In this document: in pieces, positions 32,882 to 41,511 of the stretch
How the letters are laid out: every line of letters begins with the position of its first letter
Position numbering within the stretch: position 1 is the stretch's first letter
Assembly (NCBI GenBank): GCA_025362325.1
Contig: JANYGO010000105.1
Coordinates: forward strand, 1-44,534
Length of the DNA stretch: 44,534 bases
Direction: 5' to 3'
Origin: Cyanobacteriota bacterium
GTDB lineage: Bacteria; Cyanobacteriota; Cyanobacteriia; Cyanobacteriales; Microcoleaceae
Translations under genes and position numbers: made by a program
The notes under the pieces: model-generated
Databases searched by the model: none
What the model was told of the DNA's origin: nothing
What the model saw: only the letters and a program-made list of their open reading frames with translations

Positions 32882-33220
32882 TTAACAGCCAAACTCTTCG
32901 TCAAGTTTGCGTTTCATTTCCCCAGAGATAGGTAAATTCCGAATTTCTCCGCATAGACGCGATTTTGATTCTCCGTTTTGAAGGCGCTGTTTGTAAATCC
33001 CAATTAGCAATGCTTCAAGACCATACTTAGACAACATTTCTGTAGCTAAACCTATCATTCCAAGCATTGCGATTCCGCCTAACATACCTGCTGGGCCACC
33101 TAACGTTGCTAAAGCTGCTGTAATTGCAGCCGCACCTGCTAAACCTGTAGTTGCCATCACAATTACCAGCATAATTGCGGGTAATCCCAATGCCGCAGCT
33201 TTTCTAACAAATTCATCCAT
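32882..33220 (-). CDS. Small Gly/Ala-rich membrane protein
   Basis: This is a 112-residue protein if started at Met 33220 (MDEFVRKAAAL), which has GAGGG 7 bp upstream; the frame reaches a further ATG at 33256. Residues 6-60 are one long hydrophobic Gly/Ala/Met-rich stretch (LPAIMLVIVMATTGLAGAAA, then LATLGGPAGMLGGIAMLGMI) that could form two membrane helices with glycine-zipper spacing. The C-terminal 45 residues are charged (KQRLQNGESKSRL, MKRKLDEEFGC). No signal peptide or known enzyme motif. It lies 170 bp upstream of the GTPase pair on the same strand. Glycine-zipper hydrophobic segments occur in pore-forming toxins, holins and membrane-binding partners of GTPases; which applies is unknown. 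Confidence 0.7.
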   Translation of the reverse strand: MDEFVRKAAALGLPAIMLVIVMATTGLAGAAAITAALATLGGPAGMLGGIAMLGMIGLATEMLSKYGLEALLIGIYKQRLQNGESKSRLCGEIRNLPISGEMKRKLDEEFGC

Positions 33221-33428
33221 TTTACGATCCCTCACTCTTTTAATTAAAATGTCCATTCATGGCCTGGAACGACACCCCGCAAGAAGTGAGCTTTTCCGTG
33301 ACAGCTAGCGATCGAGAATTAACCTGTACTTTTTAATATAACTTAACCAAGATTATCTAAGAAACTAATAAGCATTAGAAATTGTGTTAGAATCAGATTA
33401 GGAAAAATCCAAACACACACTCCCCCCA

Positions 33429-33920
33429 ATGAGCACGATCAGCGATCGCTTCCCCGAAGCTGCCCGCGACTGGGACTTAGAAACCCTCTACACAGACCTC
33501 GCATCCGCCAAAGGCAAGCGTCTCACGCCCACAGAGAAACAACATCTACGGGGCCTACTCTGCGGTCACAGTCCCACCGAAATTGCCGAAACGCTCAGTA
33601 AAAACCCCAAGGGAATTGCAGTAGATTTCTGTAATACTTTATACCAATATGTAAAAAATCTGGTAGGCAAAGCTGATGAAAAGGTAGAAAACTGGAGGAA
33701 GATTTGTGAATGGCTGGAGGACGCAGGATATAAAACTCAGTCGTCTCCCGAACCTGAATCAGGCGATTGTTTATCCGCAAAAATTATAATAAAAAAAGCA
33801 AATGTAGTTCTTGATAAAAATCAAATCATAGTTGATATAAACCTGCGAATAGTCGCCTCCTCACCTTCAGAAATTCCTATTAGAGAAAACTTCGACATCA
33901 ATGGCAATGGTGCAAACTAA
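33429..33920 (+). CDS. Stand-alone vMAP-like N-terminal (helix-turn-helix) domain protein
   Basis: This 163-residue protein has the first 80 residues (SDRFPEAARDWDLETLYTDL, LTPTEKQHLRGLLCGHSPTE, IAETLSKNPKGIAVDFCNTL, YQYVKNLVG) resembling the N-terminal domain found on large cyanobacterial NB-ARC/AAA/WD40 and vWA-MoxR-associated proteins of conflict systems. It contains a LuxR/sigma4-like helix-turn-helix. Normally a long effector or STAND module follows; here only a 50-residue beta-rich tail is present (KIIIKKANVVLDKNQIIVDINLRIV). It is divergent from the GTPase island (208 bp from the membrane protein). It could be a truncated gene or a free regulator/adaptor. Confidence 0.6.
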   Translation: MSTISDRFPEAARDWDLETLYTDLASAKGKRLTPTEKQHLRGLLCGHSPTEIAETLSKNPKGIAVDFCNTLYQYVKNLVGKADEKVENWRKICEWLEDAGYKTQSSPEPESGDCLSAKIIIKKANVVLDKNQIIVDINLRIVASSPSEIPIRENFDINGNGAN

Positions 33921-33959
33921 CGAAAGTGCGATCGCACGCATCAGCTTAATGTTAAACCG

Positions 33960-34095
33960 ACCGTCCCGCAGTCCGGCAGGGAATGAATTCCCTGCCTCAA
34001 AGCGAAAGTCCTCTGAAGAGGACTGAAGAACTCATTAGTCCTCTTCAGAGGACTTAAGCTATTAGCCAGGGGTTGAAACCCCTGGCGGACTGTCG
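33960..34095. repeat. Cluster of three nested palindromic repeats
   Basis: Three successive perfect hairpins lie here: GGCAGGGAA/TTCCCTGCC (33975-33996), AAGTCCTCTGAAGAGGACT with its complement (34006-34024 and 34037-34055), and GCCAGGGGTT/AACCCCTGGC (34065-34086). The outer words CCGCAGTCCGGC and GCGGACTGTCGG are again complementary in part, so the entire 130 bp can fold into a cruciform. It looks like an iterated REP-type element between the vMAP-like gene and galT. Confidence 0.65.
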
Positions 34096-34218
34096 GCTTA
34101 CGTTGCTACTCCGAACTACACTTTTCCACATAATTTGCGACTTTAGGTAGGGGCGAATTCTCCCAGCACAAAGTTATACTCCTAACATCTATTAAAAGCG
34201 ATCGCCCGCCCGACAAAA

Positions 34219-35304
34219 ATGCACTCCCAAATATTGCTAAAACCAGACGGCCGCCCACTCACACTCTACAGCCGCTACCCAATCCCAGAAGGTATCGCGG
34301 CCGTAAGTCCCAGCAATGAACCCGTACAGGCGAACCCGCACTTTCGCTGGCATCCTTTGCGGGGGGAATGGGTAGCATACGCCAGCCACCGTCAGGGAAG
34401 AACTTTCATGCCGCCGCCGGAATACAACCCGCTGGCTGCTACAATTAACCCTAAATTTCCGACAGAATTGCCACCGGGAGATTACGATGTCGCTGTGTTT
34501 GACAACCGCTTTCCCTCGATGACTTTGCAGGCAAAAAACGCACCTGCAAATATTGTCGAAACTTTGCCCGCTAAGGGCATTTGCGAAGTCGTTGTTTTCA
34601 CTCAAGATCCGCAAGCTTCCCTCGGTTCTTTGGAGTTATCTCACTTAGAATTGCTGTTAGAAGTATGGGCCGATCGCACTTCAGTTATCGGCAGCAATCC
34701 GGAAATTGAATACGTCTTGCCTTTTGAAAATCGCGGCGTCGAAGTCGGAGTGACTTTGCACCATCCCCACGGTCAAATTTACGCTTATCCGTTCGTGCCT
34801 CCAGTGCCCGCGCGGATGTTAGAATGTCAGTCGGTTTACTATCAAAAAAACAGTTCCGGTTTGCTGCAAGATTTGATTCAAAAAGAGATAGCCGACAAAC
34901 AGCGAATTCTTTATTTAGACGAAGAGGCGATCGCCTTTGTGCCCGCCTGCGCCCGCTACCCCTACGAAGTTTGGATTGCGCCCATAACTCCCGCTGCCAC
35001 ATTTATCGATCTTACCGAAAAACAGCGCCAATCCCTCGCTAAAGCCTTAAAAACAGTTACTCTTAAATACGACGGTTTGTGGCACCGCCCGTTTCCTTAT
35101 TTGATGGCTTGGTTCCAAGGGCCCACAGACGGGAAACCCCACCCAGAGGCGCATTTGCACGCCCAATTTTATCCGCCCTATCGCTCGAGCGATCGGCTAA
35201 AATATCTAGCAGGAACCGAACTCGCCGCCGGAATGTTTGCCAACGACGCATTACCCGAAGAAAAAGCAAAAGAATTGCAAGCAGTATCTGTCAATCTATG
35301 TTAG
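34219..35304 (+). CDS. galT: Galactose-1-phosphate uridylyltransferase
   Basis: This 361-residue HIT-superfamily enzyme of the Leloir pathway (UDP-glucose + Gal-1-P to UDP-galactose + Glc-1-P) has the N-terminal block [30 protein letters not shown], the catalytic HPHGQ (in [16 protein letters not shown]; the second His is the uridylylated nucleophile) and the C-terminal [13 protein letters not shown] and [12 protein letters not shown] (metal/substrate histidines). Full length. Together with glf 7 kb away it can feed UDP-Gal into Gal/Galf polymers. It is isolated from galK and galE in this window. The 5' region begins after the palindrome cluster. A tandem repeat array follows the stop. Confidence 0.93.
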   Translation: MHSQILLKPDGRPLTLYSRYPIPEGIAAVSPSNEPVQANPHFRWHPLRGEWVAYASHRQGRTFMPPPEYNPLAATINPKFPTELPPGDYDVAVFDNRFPSMTLQAKNAPANIVETLPAKGICEVVVFTQDPQASLGSLELSHLELLLEVWADRTSVIGSNPEIEYVLPFENRGVEVGVTLHHPHGQIYAYPFVPPVPARMLECQSVYYQKNSSGLLQDLIQKEIADKQRILYLDEEAIAFVPACARYPYEVWIAPITPAATFIDLTEKQRQSLAKALKTVTLKYDGLWHRPFPYLMAWFQGPTDGKPHPEAHLHAQFYPPYRSSDRLKYLAGTELAAGMFANDALPEEKAKELQAVSVNLC

Positions 35305-35323
35305 TAACCTTAATAAAATTGGT

Positions 35324-35552
35324 TCGTAGTAAGGACTTTAGTCCTTCTTGACTACAAGTTTTTAAGAAGGACTGAAGTCCTTACTACGAACCTTTAAGAA
35401 GGACTGAAGTCCTTACTACGAACCTTTAAGAAGGACTGAAGTCCTTACTACGAACCTTTAAGAAGGACTGAAGTCCTTACTACGAACCTTTTAAGAAGGA
35501 CTGAAGTGCTTACTACGAACCTTTAAGAAGGACTGAAGTCCTTACTACGAAC
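35324..35552. repeat. Six-copy tandem array of a 32-bp palindromic unit, plus an inverted lead copy
   Basis: Unit TTTAAGAAGGACTGAAGTCC plus TTACTACGAACC (32 bp) is repeated at 35361, 35393, 35425, 35457, 35489 (33 bp, one extra T and a C-to-G change) and 35522 (truncated by one base at the end). Each contains the palindrome AAGGACTGAAGTCCTT. An inverted copy (GGTTCGTAGTAAGGACTTTA) lies at about 35323-35345, so the array can fold back on it. The same core occurs at 186-210 and 11496-11560. The M24 start codon follows the last unit after one base. Confidence 0.85.
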
Positions 35553-35553
35553 G

Positions 35554-36654
35554 ATGGTAAACTCATTAAATGCAGAAGTTGACAGCAAACTCGAATTCAT
35601 CCGCAAAGCCTTAATCGAAACCGGAGCCACCGCCCTGCGGTTGCGCGGCACGGACTGGTTTGCTTGGGCCACAGCCGGCGCTTCCCATACAGTATTGCTT
35701 ACCGCAGAAACCGGAGTTGCAGAAGTCTTAGTCACCGCCGATACAGCTTGGGTGCTGACAGATGAAATCGAAGCCCAGCGCCTGCAAGACGAAGAACTTC
35801 CAGCCAACTTTCAAATACACATCTATCCTTGGGCAGATGTTGCAAAGCGCGAAGCTTTTGTTAAAGAAATTACTGGCGACGGTAACGTGATGTGCGATCG
35901 ACCAATTCATCCCCAAGAAACACAAATAATCGCATCTTTACAGTCTCGCAAACAGACAATGATGTCAAGCGAATTAGAGCGGTACCGGCGAGTCGGGCGT
36001 TTAGCCAGCGAAGCGATGACAGAGGTACTTTCGGCCGCCAAACCTGAATGGACAGAATATCAATTAGCGGGTGCCGGTGCAGAGGCATTGTGGGCGAGAG
36101 GTTTGCATCCAGCCCTGACATTAGTGGCTGGAGAAAGGCGTTTGCCGCTATACCGCCACGCCACCGCCACCGGCGAACAAATCGGGAAGCAAGCCATGTT
36201 AGTATTCTGCGCTAGGGGATGCGGTTTGTATGCAAATTTAACTCGATTTGTCTGTTTTGGTTCCCTGGAAAAACAGCATTCAGAGTTGCACCGACAAGTC
36301 CGAGAAATTGAAGCCGCCGCCTTGGATTATTGTCGCCCGGGAGTATCGCTGAATGCGGTTTATGATACGCTGAAACAAGCTTACGAACAGCACGGATATC
36401 CTCAAGCAATTCGGGAACACCATCAAGGCGGAACAACTGGATATTTGGCGCGAGAAGTTGTGGCGAATCCGGCTACTTCAGATATTTTGACTGAAAATAT
36501 GGCTGTGGCTTGGAATCCGAGTTTGTCGGGAGCAAAAATTGAGGATACGTTTGTAATTGGTAGCGATGGGAAGTTGGAAAATTTGACTTTCGATCCGCAT
36601 TGGCCGAGTGTAGAAGTCGCGGGAAGGTTGCGGCCAGTGCCGAAAATAGTTTAA
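35554..36654 (+). CDS. M24 (aminopeptidase P/creatinase fold) family protein, probably non-catalytic
   Basis: This 366-residue protein has an N-terminal creatinase-type domain (1-135) and a C-terminal pita-bread domain (140-345). In M24 peptidases two Asp, one His and two Glu bind two metal ions. Here the segment for the first Asp reads MLVFCARGCG (no Asp), the second is Asn228 in YANLTR (normally D-x-T-R), and the first Glu position is Asn321 (WNPSLS for EPG). His290 (HHQGG) and Glu330 (IEDTF) remain. With three ligands gone, metal peptidase activity is unlikely, so it may be a pseudoenzyme or act on something else. The start directly abuts a tandem repeat and has no ribosome site. Confidence 0.8.
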   Translation: MVNSLNAEVDSKLEFIRKALIETGATALRLRGTDWFAWATAGASHTVLLTAETGVAEVLVTADTAWVLTDEIEAQRLQDEELPANFQIHIYPWADVAKREAFVKEITGDGNVMCDRPIHPQETQIIASLQSRKQTMMSSELERYRRVGRLASEAMTEVLSAAKPEWTEYQLAGAGAEALWARGLHPALTLVAGERRLPLYRHATATGEQIGKQAMLVFCARGCGLYANLTRFVCFGSLEKQHSELHRQVREIEAAALDYCRPGVSLNAVYDTLKQAYEQHGYPQAIREHHQGGTTGYLAREVVANPATSDILTENMAVAWNPSLSGAKIEDTFVIGSDGKLENLTFDPHWPSVEVAGRLRPVPKIV

Positions 36655-36829
36655 AGTTTGGAGATTGCTCAACAGTTTTTACGACATCGATAATACATAT
36701 CCCGTAGCGGCGGGTTCACCACTATCTCTCATTCATATCCAAAATATCTGTAAACCCTTAAAATTCTTGTGGGGTGGGCATCCTGCTCGCCCCAAATATC
36801 CCGGTAAAATGTGAAACAGCTTAGTTAAT

Positions 36830-37282
36830 TTAAACTCTCAACACAGCTCTTTCGGGATTTTCGGGATTGGGAACTAAACGCTGATTCTTGCAATCTACTA
36901 ACAAATCTAAAGTTTCTAAAACAGTTTGACCGATGAGCACGATATCGCCTAAAACCATTGCCGCCTCGATCGTCTCGCGCCCTTCGATTTCAATGATAAT
37001 AGGCCCAGTCACTCCGACTGTTTCTTGTCGGCCATCAGCATACTTTGCTATTTCCTGACTCCGAATTCTTAAACCGAGGTGTTCGCAAACTTCTACAGGA
37101 ATTGCTGTGCGTACTGCGCCAGTATCGATCAGTGCTTCTGCTTCGCAGACGCGCAGAAGATTTGGATTGAGCAATCCTCTCTTGACTAACTCTTCATCAA
37201 TGGCATTCGTTAGTTTGACTTTGACTCGAACAGCACCCATATTTTTGCTAATTTGACTTAGATTGCGATCGATATTTATCAT
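36830..37282 (-). CDS. Retropepsin-like clan AA aspartic protease family protein
   Basis: This protein is about 150 residues. The single aspartic-protease motif EALIDTGAVRTAIP (D-T-G) is followed by a hydrophobic flap region (GVTGPIIIEIEGR) and VLGDIVLIGQTVLETLDLLVD, in the order seen in small bacterial proteins of the clan AA group (one D-T-G per chain, active as a dimer). The start at 37282 (MINIDRN) has GAGAGGCGG 4 bp upstream; Met at 37240 (MGAVRVKVKL) begins the conserved part and may be the true start; the frame extends to 37318. Such proteins are common in cyanobacteria, often paired with small antitoxin-like genes, but none adjoins here. Confidence 0.8.
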   Translation of the reverse strand: MINIDRNLSQISKNMGAVRVKVKLTNAIDEELVKRGLLNPNLLRVCEAEALIDTGAVRTAIPVEVCEHLGLRIRSQEIAKYADGRQETVGVTGPIIIEIEGRETIEAAMVLGDIVLIGQTVLETLDLLVDCKNQRLVPNPENPERAVLRV

Positions 37283-37337
37283 ACCGCCTCTCTTTGCGTA
37301 TAGAAAGTATACCTTCAATTATATCTTGCACATTGGT

Positions 37338-37366
37338 GCAGCCACAGGTTTTAACCTGTAGGCTGC
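37338..37366. repeat. Hairpin GCAGCCACAGGTT / AACCTGTAGGCTGC
   Basis: An imperfect stem (one bulge) with a 2-nt loop in the gap between pdhA and the aspartic protease gene. On the minus strand it is downstream of pdhA by about 160 bp and could help terminate it; no T-run. Confidence 0.4.
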
Positions 37367-37483
37367 AACCGCGCGCAAAATTTTTCTAAAGATTACCAGA
37401 AAGAATTGGTTTAAAGCCGGAACCCTGATCGGGGAGAAATTAAACGAAGACTATTCATTACTCCAATCCTCTTCCTTATGATT

Positions 37484-37520
37484 GTCAACTGTCAACTGTC
37501 AACTGTCAACTGTCAACTGA
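37484..37520. repeat. Short tandem heptanucleotide repeat (TCAACTG)
   Basis: Five perfect or near-perfect TCAACTG units end 5 bp before the pdhA stop region, like the tracts at 421-486 and 12931-12989. Confidence 0.7.
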
Positions 37521-37524
37521 ATGA

Positions 37525-38553
37525 CTAATCTTCAGCATAGATATATCGATACAAATCCTTCGGATCTGGCTCGGGGCTCTTCTCCGCAAAATCTACCGCA
37601 TCATCAATTACTGCTTGAATCTTCTTCTCGATCTCTTTTAATTCTTCAGCAGTTGCTAAAGTGCGATCGATCAAATCAGCAGCCAACTTCTTAATCGGAT
37701 CGCGGGGGAACCAATATTCCTTCTCTTCCTTAGAGCGCAACTCATCAGGATCTGCCAAAGAATGGCCGCGAAAGCGATAAGTCAAAGCCTCGATCACAGT
37801 CGGCCCTTCGCCAGCCCGCGCCCGCGCTACAGCTTCCTTGGCGACTTCCCGCACTGCCAAAACATCCATCCCGTCAACCTCAACGCCAGCCATGCCAAAA
37901 GCATGAGCTTTCTTGAAAATCAAGGGGTCAGAAGTAGCTCGCTCGTGGGCCATACCGATCGCCCATTTGTTGTTTTCCACAACATAAAGAATCGGCAACT
38001 TCCACAAAGCAGCCATATTCAAACACTCAAAAAACTGCCCGTTATTTGCAGCACCATCGCCAAAAAAACAAGCAGTCACGCCATCGGAAGTCTCATCCCC
38101 CAAAGCTTCGCGCCGATACTTCGATTGAAAAGCCGCCCCCGTAGCTACAGGAATCCCCTCAGCCACAAAAGCATAACCTCCCAACAGCCGGTGTTCGGCC
38201 GAAAACATATGCATCGAACCGCCGCGGCCCTTCGAGCAACCGGTTTCCTTCCCGAACAACTCCGCCATCACTTCCCGCGCCGGCACGCCCGCGCTCAAAG
38301 CGTGAACGTGATCGCGGTAGGTGCTGCTGACGTAATCGGTGTCATCCCGACGCATCGATCGAATGATTCCAGTAGAGACAGCTTCCTGGCCGTTGTACAA
38401 GTGGACAAAACCAAACATTTTGCCCCGGTAGTACATCTCAGCGCATTTGTCCTCAAAGAAGCGCCCCAAAACCATATCCTCGTAGAGCATCAAGCCCTCA
38501 TCCCGAGAAATAGTTACGCTTTGCGCGTCAAAAACCGGTAAAGTCCGTTCCAT
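37525..38553 (-). CDS. pdhA: Pyruvate dehydrogenase E1 component, alpha subunit
   Basis: This 342-residue thiamine-diphosphate enzyme subunit carries the TPP/Mg motif [20 protein letters not shown] (GDG...N..) and phosphorylation-loop-like [16 protein letters not shown]. It also has [14 protein letters not shown] and [15 protein letters not shown]. It pairs with PdhB (not here; in cyanobacteria pdhA and pdhB are usually unlinked) to decarboxylate pyruvate to acetyl-CoA. Full length, no extension. It is a stand-alone gene with TCAACTG repeats downstream. Branched-chain 2-oxoacid dehydrogenase E1 alpha is a possible alternative, but the sequence fits cyanobacterial/plastid PDH closely. Confidence 0.95.
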   Translation of the reverse strand: MERTLPVFDAQSVTISRDEGLMLYEDMVLGRFFEDKCAEMYYRGKMFGFVHLYNGQEAVSTGIIRSMRRDDTDYVSSTYRDHVHALSAGVPAREVMAELFGKETGCSKGRGGSMHMFSAEHRLLGGYAFVAEGIPVATGAAFQSKYRREALGDETSDGVTACFFGDGAANNGQFFECLNMAALWKLPILYVVENNKWAIGMAHERATSDPLIFKKAHAFGMAGVEVDGMDVLAVREVAKEAVARARAGEGPTVIEALTYRFRGHSLADPDELRSKEEKEYWFPRDPIKKLAADLIDRTLATAEELKEIEKKIQAVIDDAVDFAEKSPEPDPKDLYRYIYAED

Positions 38554-38977
38554 AAAAAATTAATACCCGATCGGCTTCTTAGACAGGTCATATCTTGCCA
38601 TACTCAACTCAATGTAAACCGAGAGTGGACACAACCGCAGCAGAAAATGGGCGAACATTTTCAAGCGCAGCAGTTACAAGGATTGTTAAAATGAGCTTAG
38701 TATGGGAAATTTGCCAAAATTGGGAGAGCCAACTGCCACATCGACCCGCTGCGGTTGTGTCTAAAACTTAAGATCGGTCTTGTTCAAAGTGGGGCAGGAT
38801 GCGAACCTCACTCTAAAACGCCTTAGAGGGAAACAGTCGGAGTACCTTGAACGAAGTTCTCGATATCCTTAACAGGACTCAGAAGCTCACATCAAAATCA
38901 TATTTTTTAGATTTGATGTGAGAGCATCACCTAAGATAGGCTAATTCAGTTGCTAGCGCTTTGGGGAAGTGGACGTT
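38554..38977. other. Divergent intergenic region (pdhA / ftn2)
   Basis: No gene is seen. A perfect hairpin CTCACATCAAA/TTTGATGTGAG with a 15-nt A/T-rich loop lies at 38886-38922, about 55 bp upstream of ftn2. Words GACACAACCGCAGCAG (38627) and CTGCGGTTGTGTC (38749) are inverted complements about 120 bp apart. GGGTTCGCATCC-like sequence near 38800 suggested a tRNA arm, but no acceptor stem pairs. Confidence 0.4.
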
Positions 38978-41305
38978 GTGTTAATTCCACTAGATTACTA
39001 CCGTATTTTGGGTCTACCGATTCAAGCTACTGCCGAACAGTTGCAGCAGGCTCACCGCGATCGCACTTTACAACTTCCGCGCCGGGAGTATTCCGAAGTT
39101 GCGATCGTCGCCCGCAAACAATTGATCGATGAAGCCTGCACCGTTCTGTCAGACTCAGACGGGCGCAAAGCTTATGATGTCAGTTTTTTAGCCAAAACAT
39201 ATGATAGAGAGTCGGAAGCAGCAATTGCTGCCAAGCAGAGGTCGAAAACCTCAGCTTGGCAGGCCACAGTTTTGCAAGACGACCCGGGGGAAACCGTTCC
39301 GGCCGAGTCCAATGCCTTAGACGCTGTTCCCGACCCCCACACTCCAAGTATTGAAATCGATGACAACCAATTCGTAGGAGCCCTGCTCGTACTGCAAGAA
39401 CTGGGGGAATACGAACTCGTACAGAAGCTGGGGCGCCCGTATCTCAACAATGGCAGCATCGCGCTCGCCGAAGGTCGCTTCGGCGACCCACAGCTCGTGC
39501 GGCCAGATATAGTTTTAACAGTAAGCCTTGCCTGTCTAGAACTCGGCCGCGAACAGTGGCAGCAAGGCCAATATCAAAATGCCGCCAAATCATTAGAAGC
39601 AGGTCAAGAACTGTTGCTGCGCGAAAGCTTATTTCCAAGCGTGAGGGGTGAAATGCAAGCCGACATATACAAACTCCGTCCGTACAACATTTTAGAATTA
39701 CTATCGCTCCCCGAAGAAAAAGTCGCCGAGCGCCGCCAGGGACTGCAAATCCTGCGAGAAATGCTGGAAGAACGGGGCGGCATCGACGGCTCCGGGGACG
39801 ATCGCTCCGGTTTAGGAATAGAAGACTTCCTCCGCTTTGTCCAGCAACTGCGCAAACACCTAACCAGCAGCGAACAGCAGACCCTATTTGAAGTCGAAGC
39901 CGGCCGCCCCTCCGCAGTCGCCACTTACCTCTCGGTCTACACCCTGTTAGCCCAAGGATTTGCGGCCAGACAGCCCGCGATGATCCGCCGCGCCAAGCTG
40001 ATGCTGATGCAGCTCGGCCGCCGCCAAGACGTTCACCTCGAAAAAGCCGTGTGTTCCCTGCTGCTGGGCCAGACAGAAGAAGCCAGCAGAGCCCTCGATC
40101 TCAGTTCGGAAAAAGAACCCCTCGTCTTCATTCGCGAACATTCCCAAGATTCTCCCGATTTGTTGCCCGGACTGTGCTTGTACGCCGAACACTGGCTGCA
40201 AGAAGAAGTTTTTCCCCACTTCCGCGACTTGGCAAACCAGTCAGTCTCCTTGAAAGATTACTTTGCTGACCCGAAAGTCCAAGCTTACCTAGAAGCTTTG
40301 CCCTCCGACGCCGAAACCGCCAACGAGTGGGTCGTCGTGCAGCCGCGTTCCGGCAAGCCCCAGGGGAAACTGCCACCAGCGGGCGATCGCCCGCCCGCAC
40401 CCCCACAGCCACCCGCAACCAAGCAGGGAGCCAGTACCGTCACCTTGACCCCCGTACCGGCAGACACCTCTACCGCAGCCTCAGACCCCAAAGACCACTC
40501 AAGGGCGGCAGCACTAGGCGCGATCTCCGCCGTCCCCAACCAGACAGCGGAGGCCAGACGCCCCGCAGCCTCGACCCCCAAACACCGTCGGCGCCCCCAT
40601 TCAACCGGGGGCAGCGGAGCGATCGGTCAAGGGCTAACAGGCAGTTTTGCCGATCGGGCGCGCACCCTAGCCGCCCAAATTTCCGCCCAAGTCAAGTCGA
40701 TGCCACCAAACAAGCTGGCTCTGCTTGTAGTCGCAGGCGTCCTGAGCCTGTTAATCCTGTGGTGGATACTCAGTCTGTTCGCCAGTGCAATACAAGCCCT
40801 CTCAGGCCCATCCCTGCAAGGAGAACAAGCCTCCGTCAGCCTGGAAGCACCGCCTGTAGAAATCCCCCCATTAGCCCCGGCCCCAGAGCCGAGCGCCCCC
40901 GCCACCGCCGCCCCAGTATCGGGAGCAATTACCGACGAAGCAGCGGGACAAATAGTTCAAAGCTGGCTGTCGGCGAAAGCAGCGGCTTTGGGCCCCAACC
41001 ACGCCGTCGAAGAATTAAAGCAAGTTCTGACAGAACCGGCTTTGTCTCGCTGGGAATTGATGGCACAAGCTCAACAGAAAAACAACGCCTACCAGCGTTA
41101 CGTACACAAGCTGCAAGTTAAAGGAGTTAAGACGAATCCGACTAATCCCGATCGCATGGAAGTCGAAGCCCAAGTAACCGAAAAAGCCGAAGTGTTCGAT
41201 CGCGATCAGCTAGTCACTTCCCGCAACGAAAACCTGCGCATCCGCTACGACTTGATCCGCCAAGACGGACAGTGGCGGATTATGGATTGGCAAGTGATGA
41301 AGTAA
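38978..41305 (+). CDS. ftn2: Cell division protein Ftn2/ZipN (ARC6 homologue)
   Basis: This protein of about 775 residues has an N-terminal degenerate J-domain (IPLDYYRILGLPIQATAEQL, then HRDRTLQLPRREYSEVAIVA) without the HPD tripeptide, a long alpha-helical middle (LVLQELGEYELVQKLGRPYL, DIVLTVSLACLELGREQW) and a Pro-rich linker. A single transmembrane helix near residue 590 follows (NKLALLVVAGVLSLLILWWI), then a C-terminal DUF4101/IMS domain (AGQIVQSWLSAKAAALGPNH, ending QWRIMDWQVMK). It tethers FtsZ to the inner membrane in cyanobacteria and plastids. I prefer the GTG at 38978 (reads MLIPLDYY), with GGGGAAG upstream; a GTG at 38969 is possible. Longer than the 630-715 residues known for other ZipN proteins. 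Confidence 0.92.
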   Translation: MLIPLDYYRILGLPIQATAEQLQQAHRDRTLQLPRREYSEVAIVARKQLIDEACTVLSDSDGRKAYDVSFLAKTYDRESEAAIAAKQRSKTSAWQATVLQDDPGETVPAESNALDAVPDPHTPSIEIDDNQFVGALLVLQELGEYELVQKLGRPYLNNGSIALAEGRFGDPQLVRPDIVLTVSLACLELGREQWQQGQYQNAAKSLEAGQELLLRESLFPSVRGEMQADIYKLRPYNILELLSLPEEKVAERRQGLQILREMLEERGGIDGSGDDRSGLGIEDFLRFVQQLRKHLTSSEQQTLFEVEAGRPSAVATYLSVYTLLAQGFAARQPAMIRRAKLMLMQLGRRQDVHLEKAVCSLLLGQTEEASRALDLSSEKEPLVFIREHSQDSPDLLPGLCLYAEHWLQEEVFPHFRDLANQSVSLKDYFADPKVQAYLEALPSDAETANEWVVVQPRSGKPQGKLPPAGDRPPAPPQPPATKQGASTVTLTPVPADTSTAASDPKDHSRAAALGAISAVPNQTAEARRPAASTPKHRRRPHSTGGSGAIGQGLTGSFADRARTLAAQISAQVKSMPPNKLALLVVAGVLSLLILWWILSLFASAIQALSGPSLQGEQASVSLEAPPVEIPPLAPAPEPSAPATAAPVSGAITDEAAGQIVQSWLSAKAAALGPNHAVEELKQVLTEPALSRWELMAQAQQKNNAYQRYVHKLQVKGVKTNPTNPDRMEVEAQVTEKAEVFDRDQLVTSRNENLRIRYDLIRQDGQWRIMDWQVMK

Positions 41306-41392
41306 GGAATTGATAATTGGTAATAGGTAATTGGCATTAGTGGAAAATTAAGCTTAAAACCTTTTGTACCTGTCGTTTACACCAGAGCCTCG

Positions 41393-41473
41393 ATCCCCCT
41401 AAATCCCCCTTAAAAAGGGGGAATTTTACTGCTCTTGTCCCCCCCTTTTTTCAAGGGGGGCTAGGGGGGATCG
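41393..41473. repeat. GATCCCCCTAAATCCCCC inverted repeat
   Basis: TCGATCCCCCTAAATCCCCC facing GGGGGGCTAGGGGGGATCGA with inner CCCCCTTAAAAAGGGGG; two nested palindromes. This sequence type is widespread between cyanobacterial genes. It can act as a terminator for ftn2 (the inner right side is CCCCCCCTTTTTT). Confidence 0.65.
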
Positions 41474-41511
41474 AAACTTAACTAAAAGCGAGATTTTTCA
41501 AGGGTTTTAGT

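Noticed and set aside
37762..38541. 259-codon plus-strand frame opposite pdhA
   Set aside because: Antisense shadow of a highly conserved gene with strong codon bias; no family likeness.
38790..38830. Possible tRNA T-arm (GGATGCGAACCTCAC)
   Set aside because: No matching acceptor, D or anticodon stems could be paired around it. No other tRNA-like sequence was found in the window.
40327..41121. 264-codon plus-strand frame inside ftn2
   Set aside because: Shadow frame over the Pro-rich linker of ftn2; Arg/Pro/Ser-rich with no family, while the ftn2 frame has clear domains on both sides.
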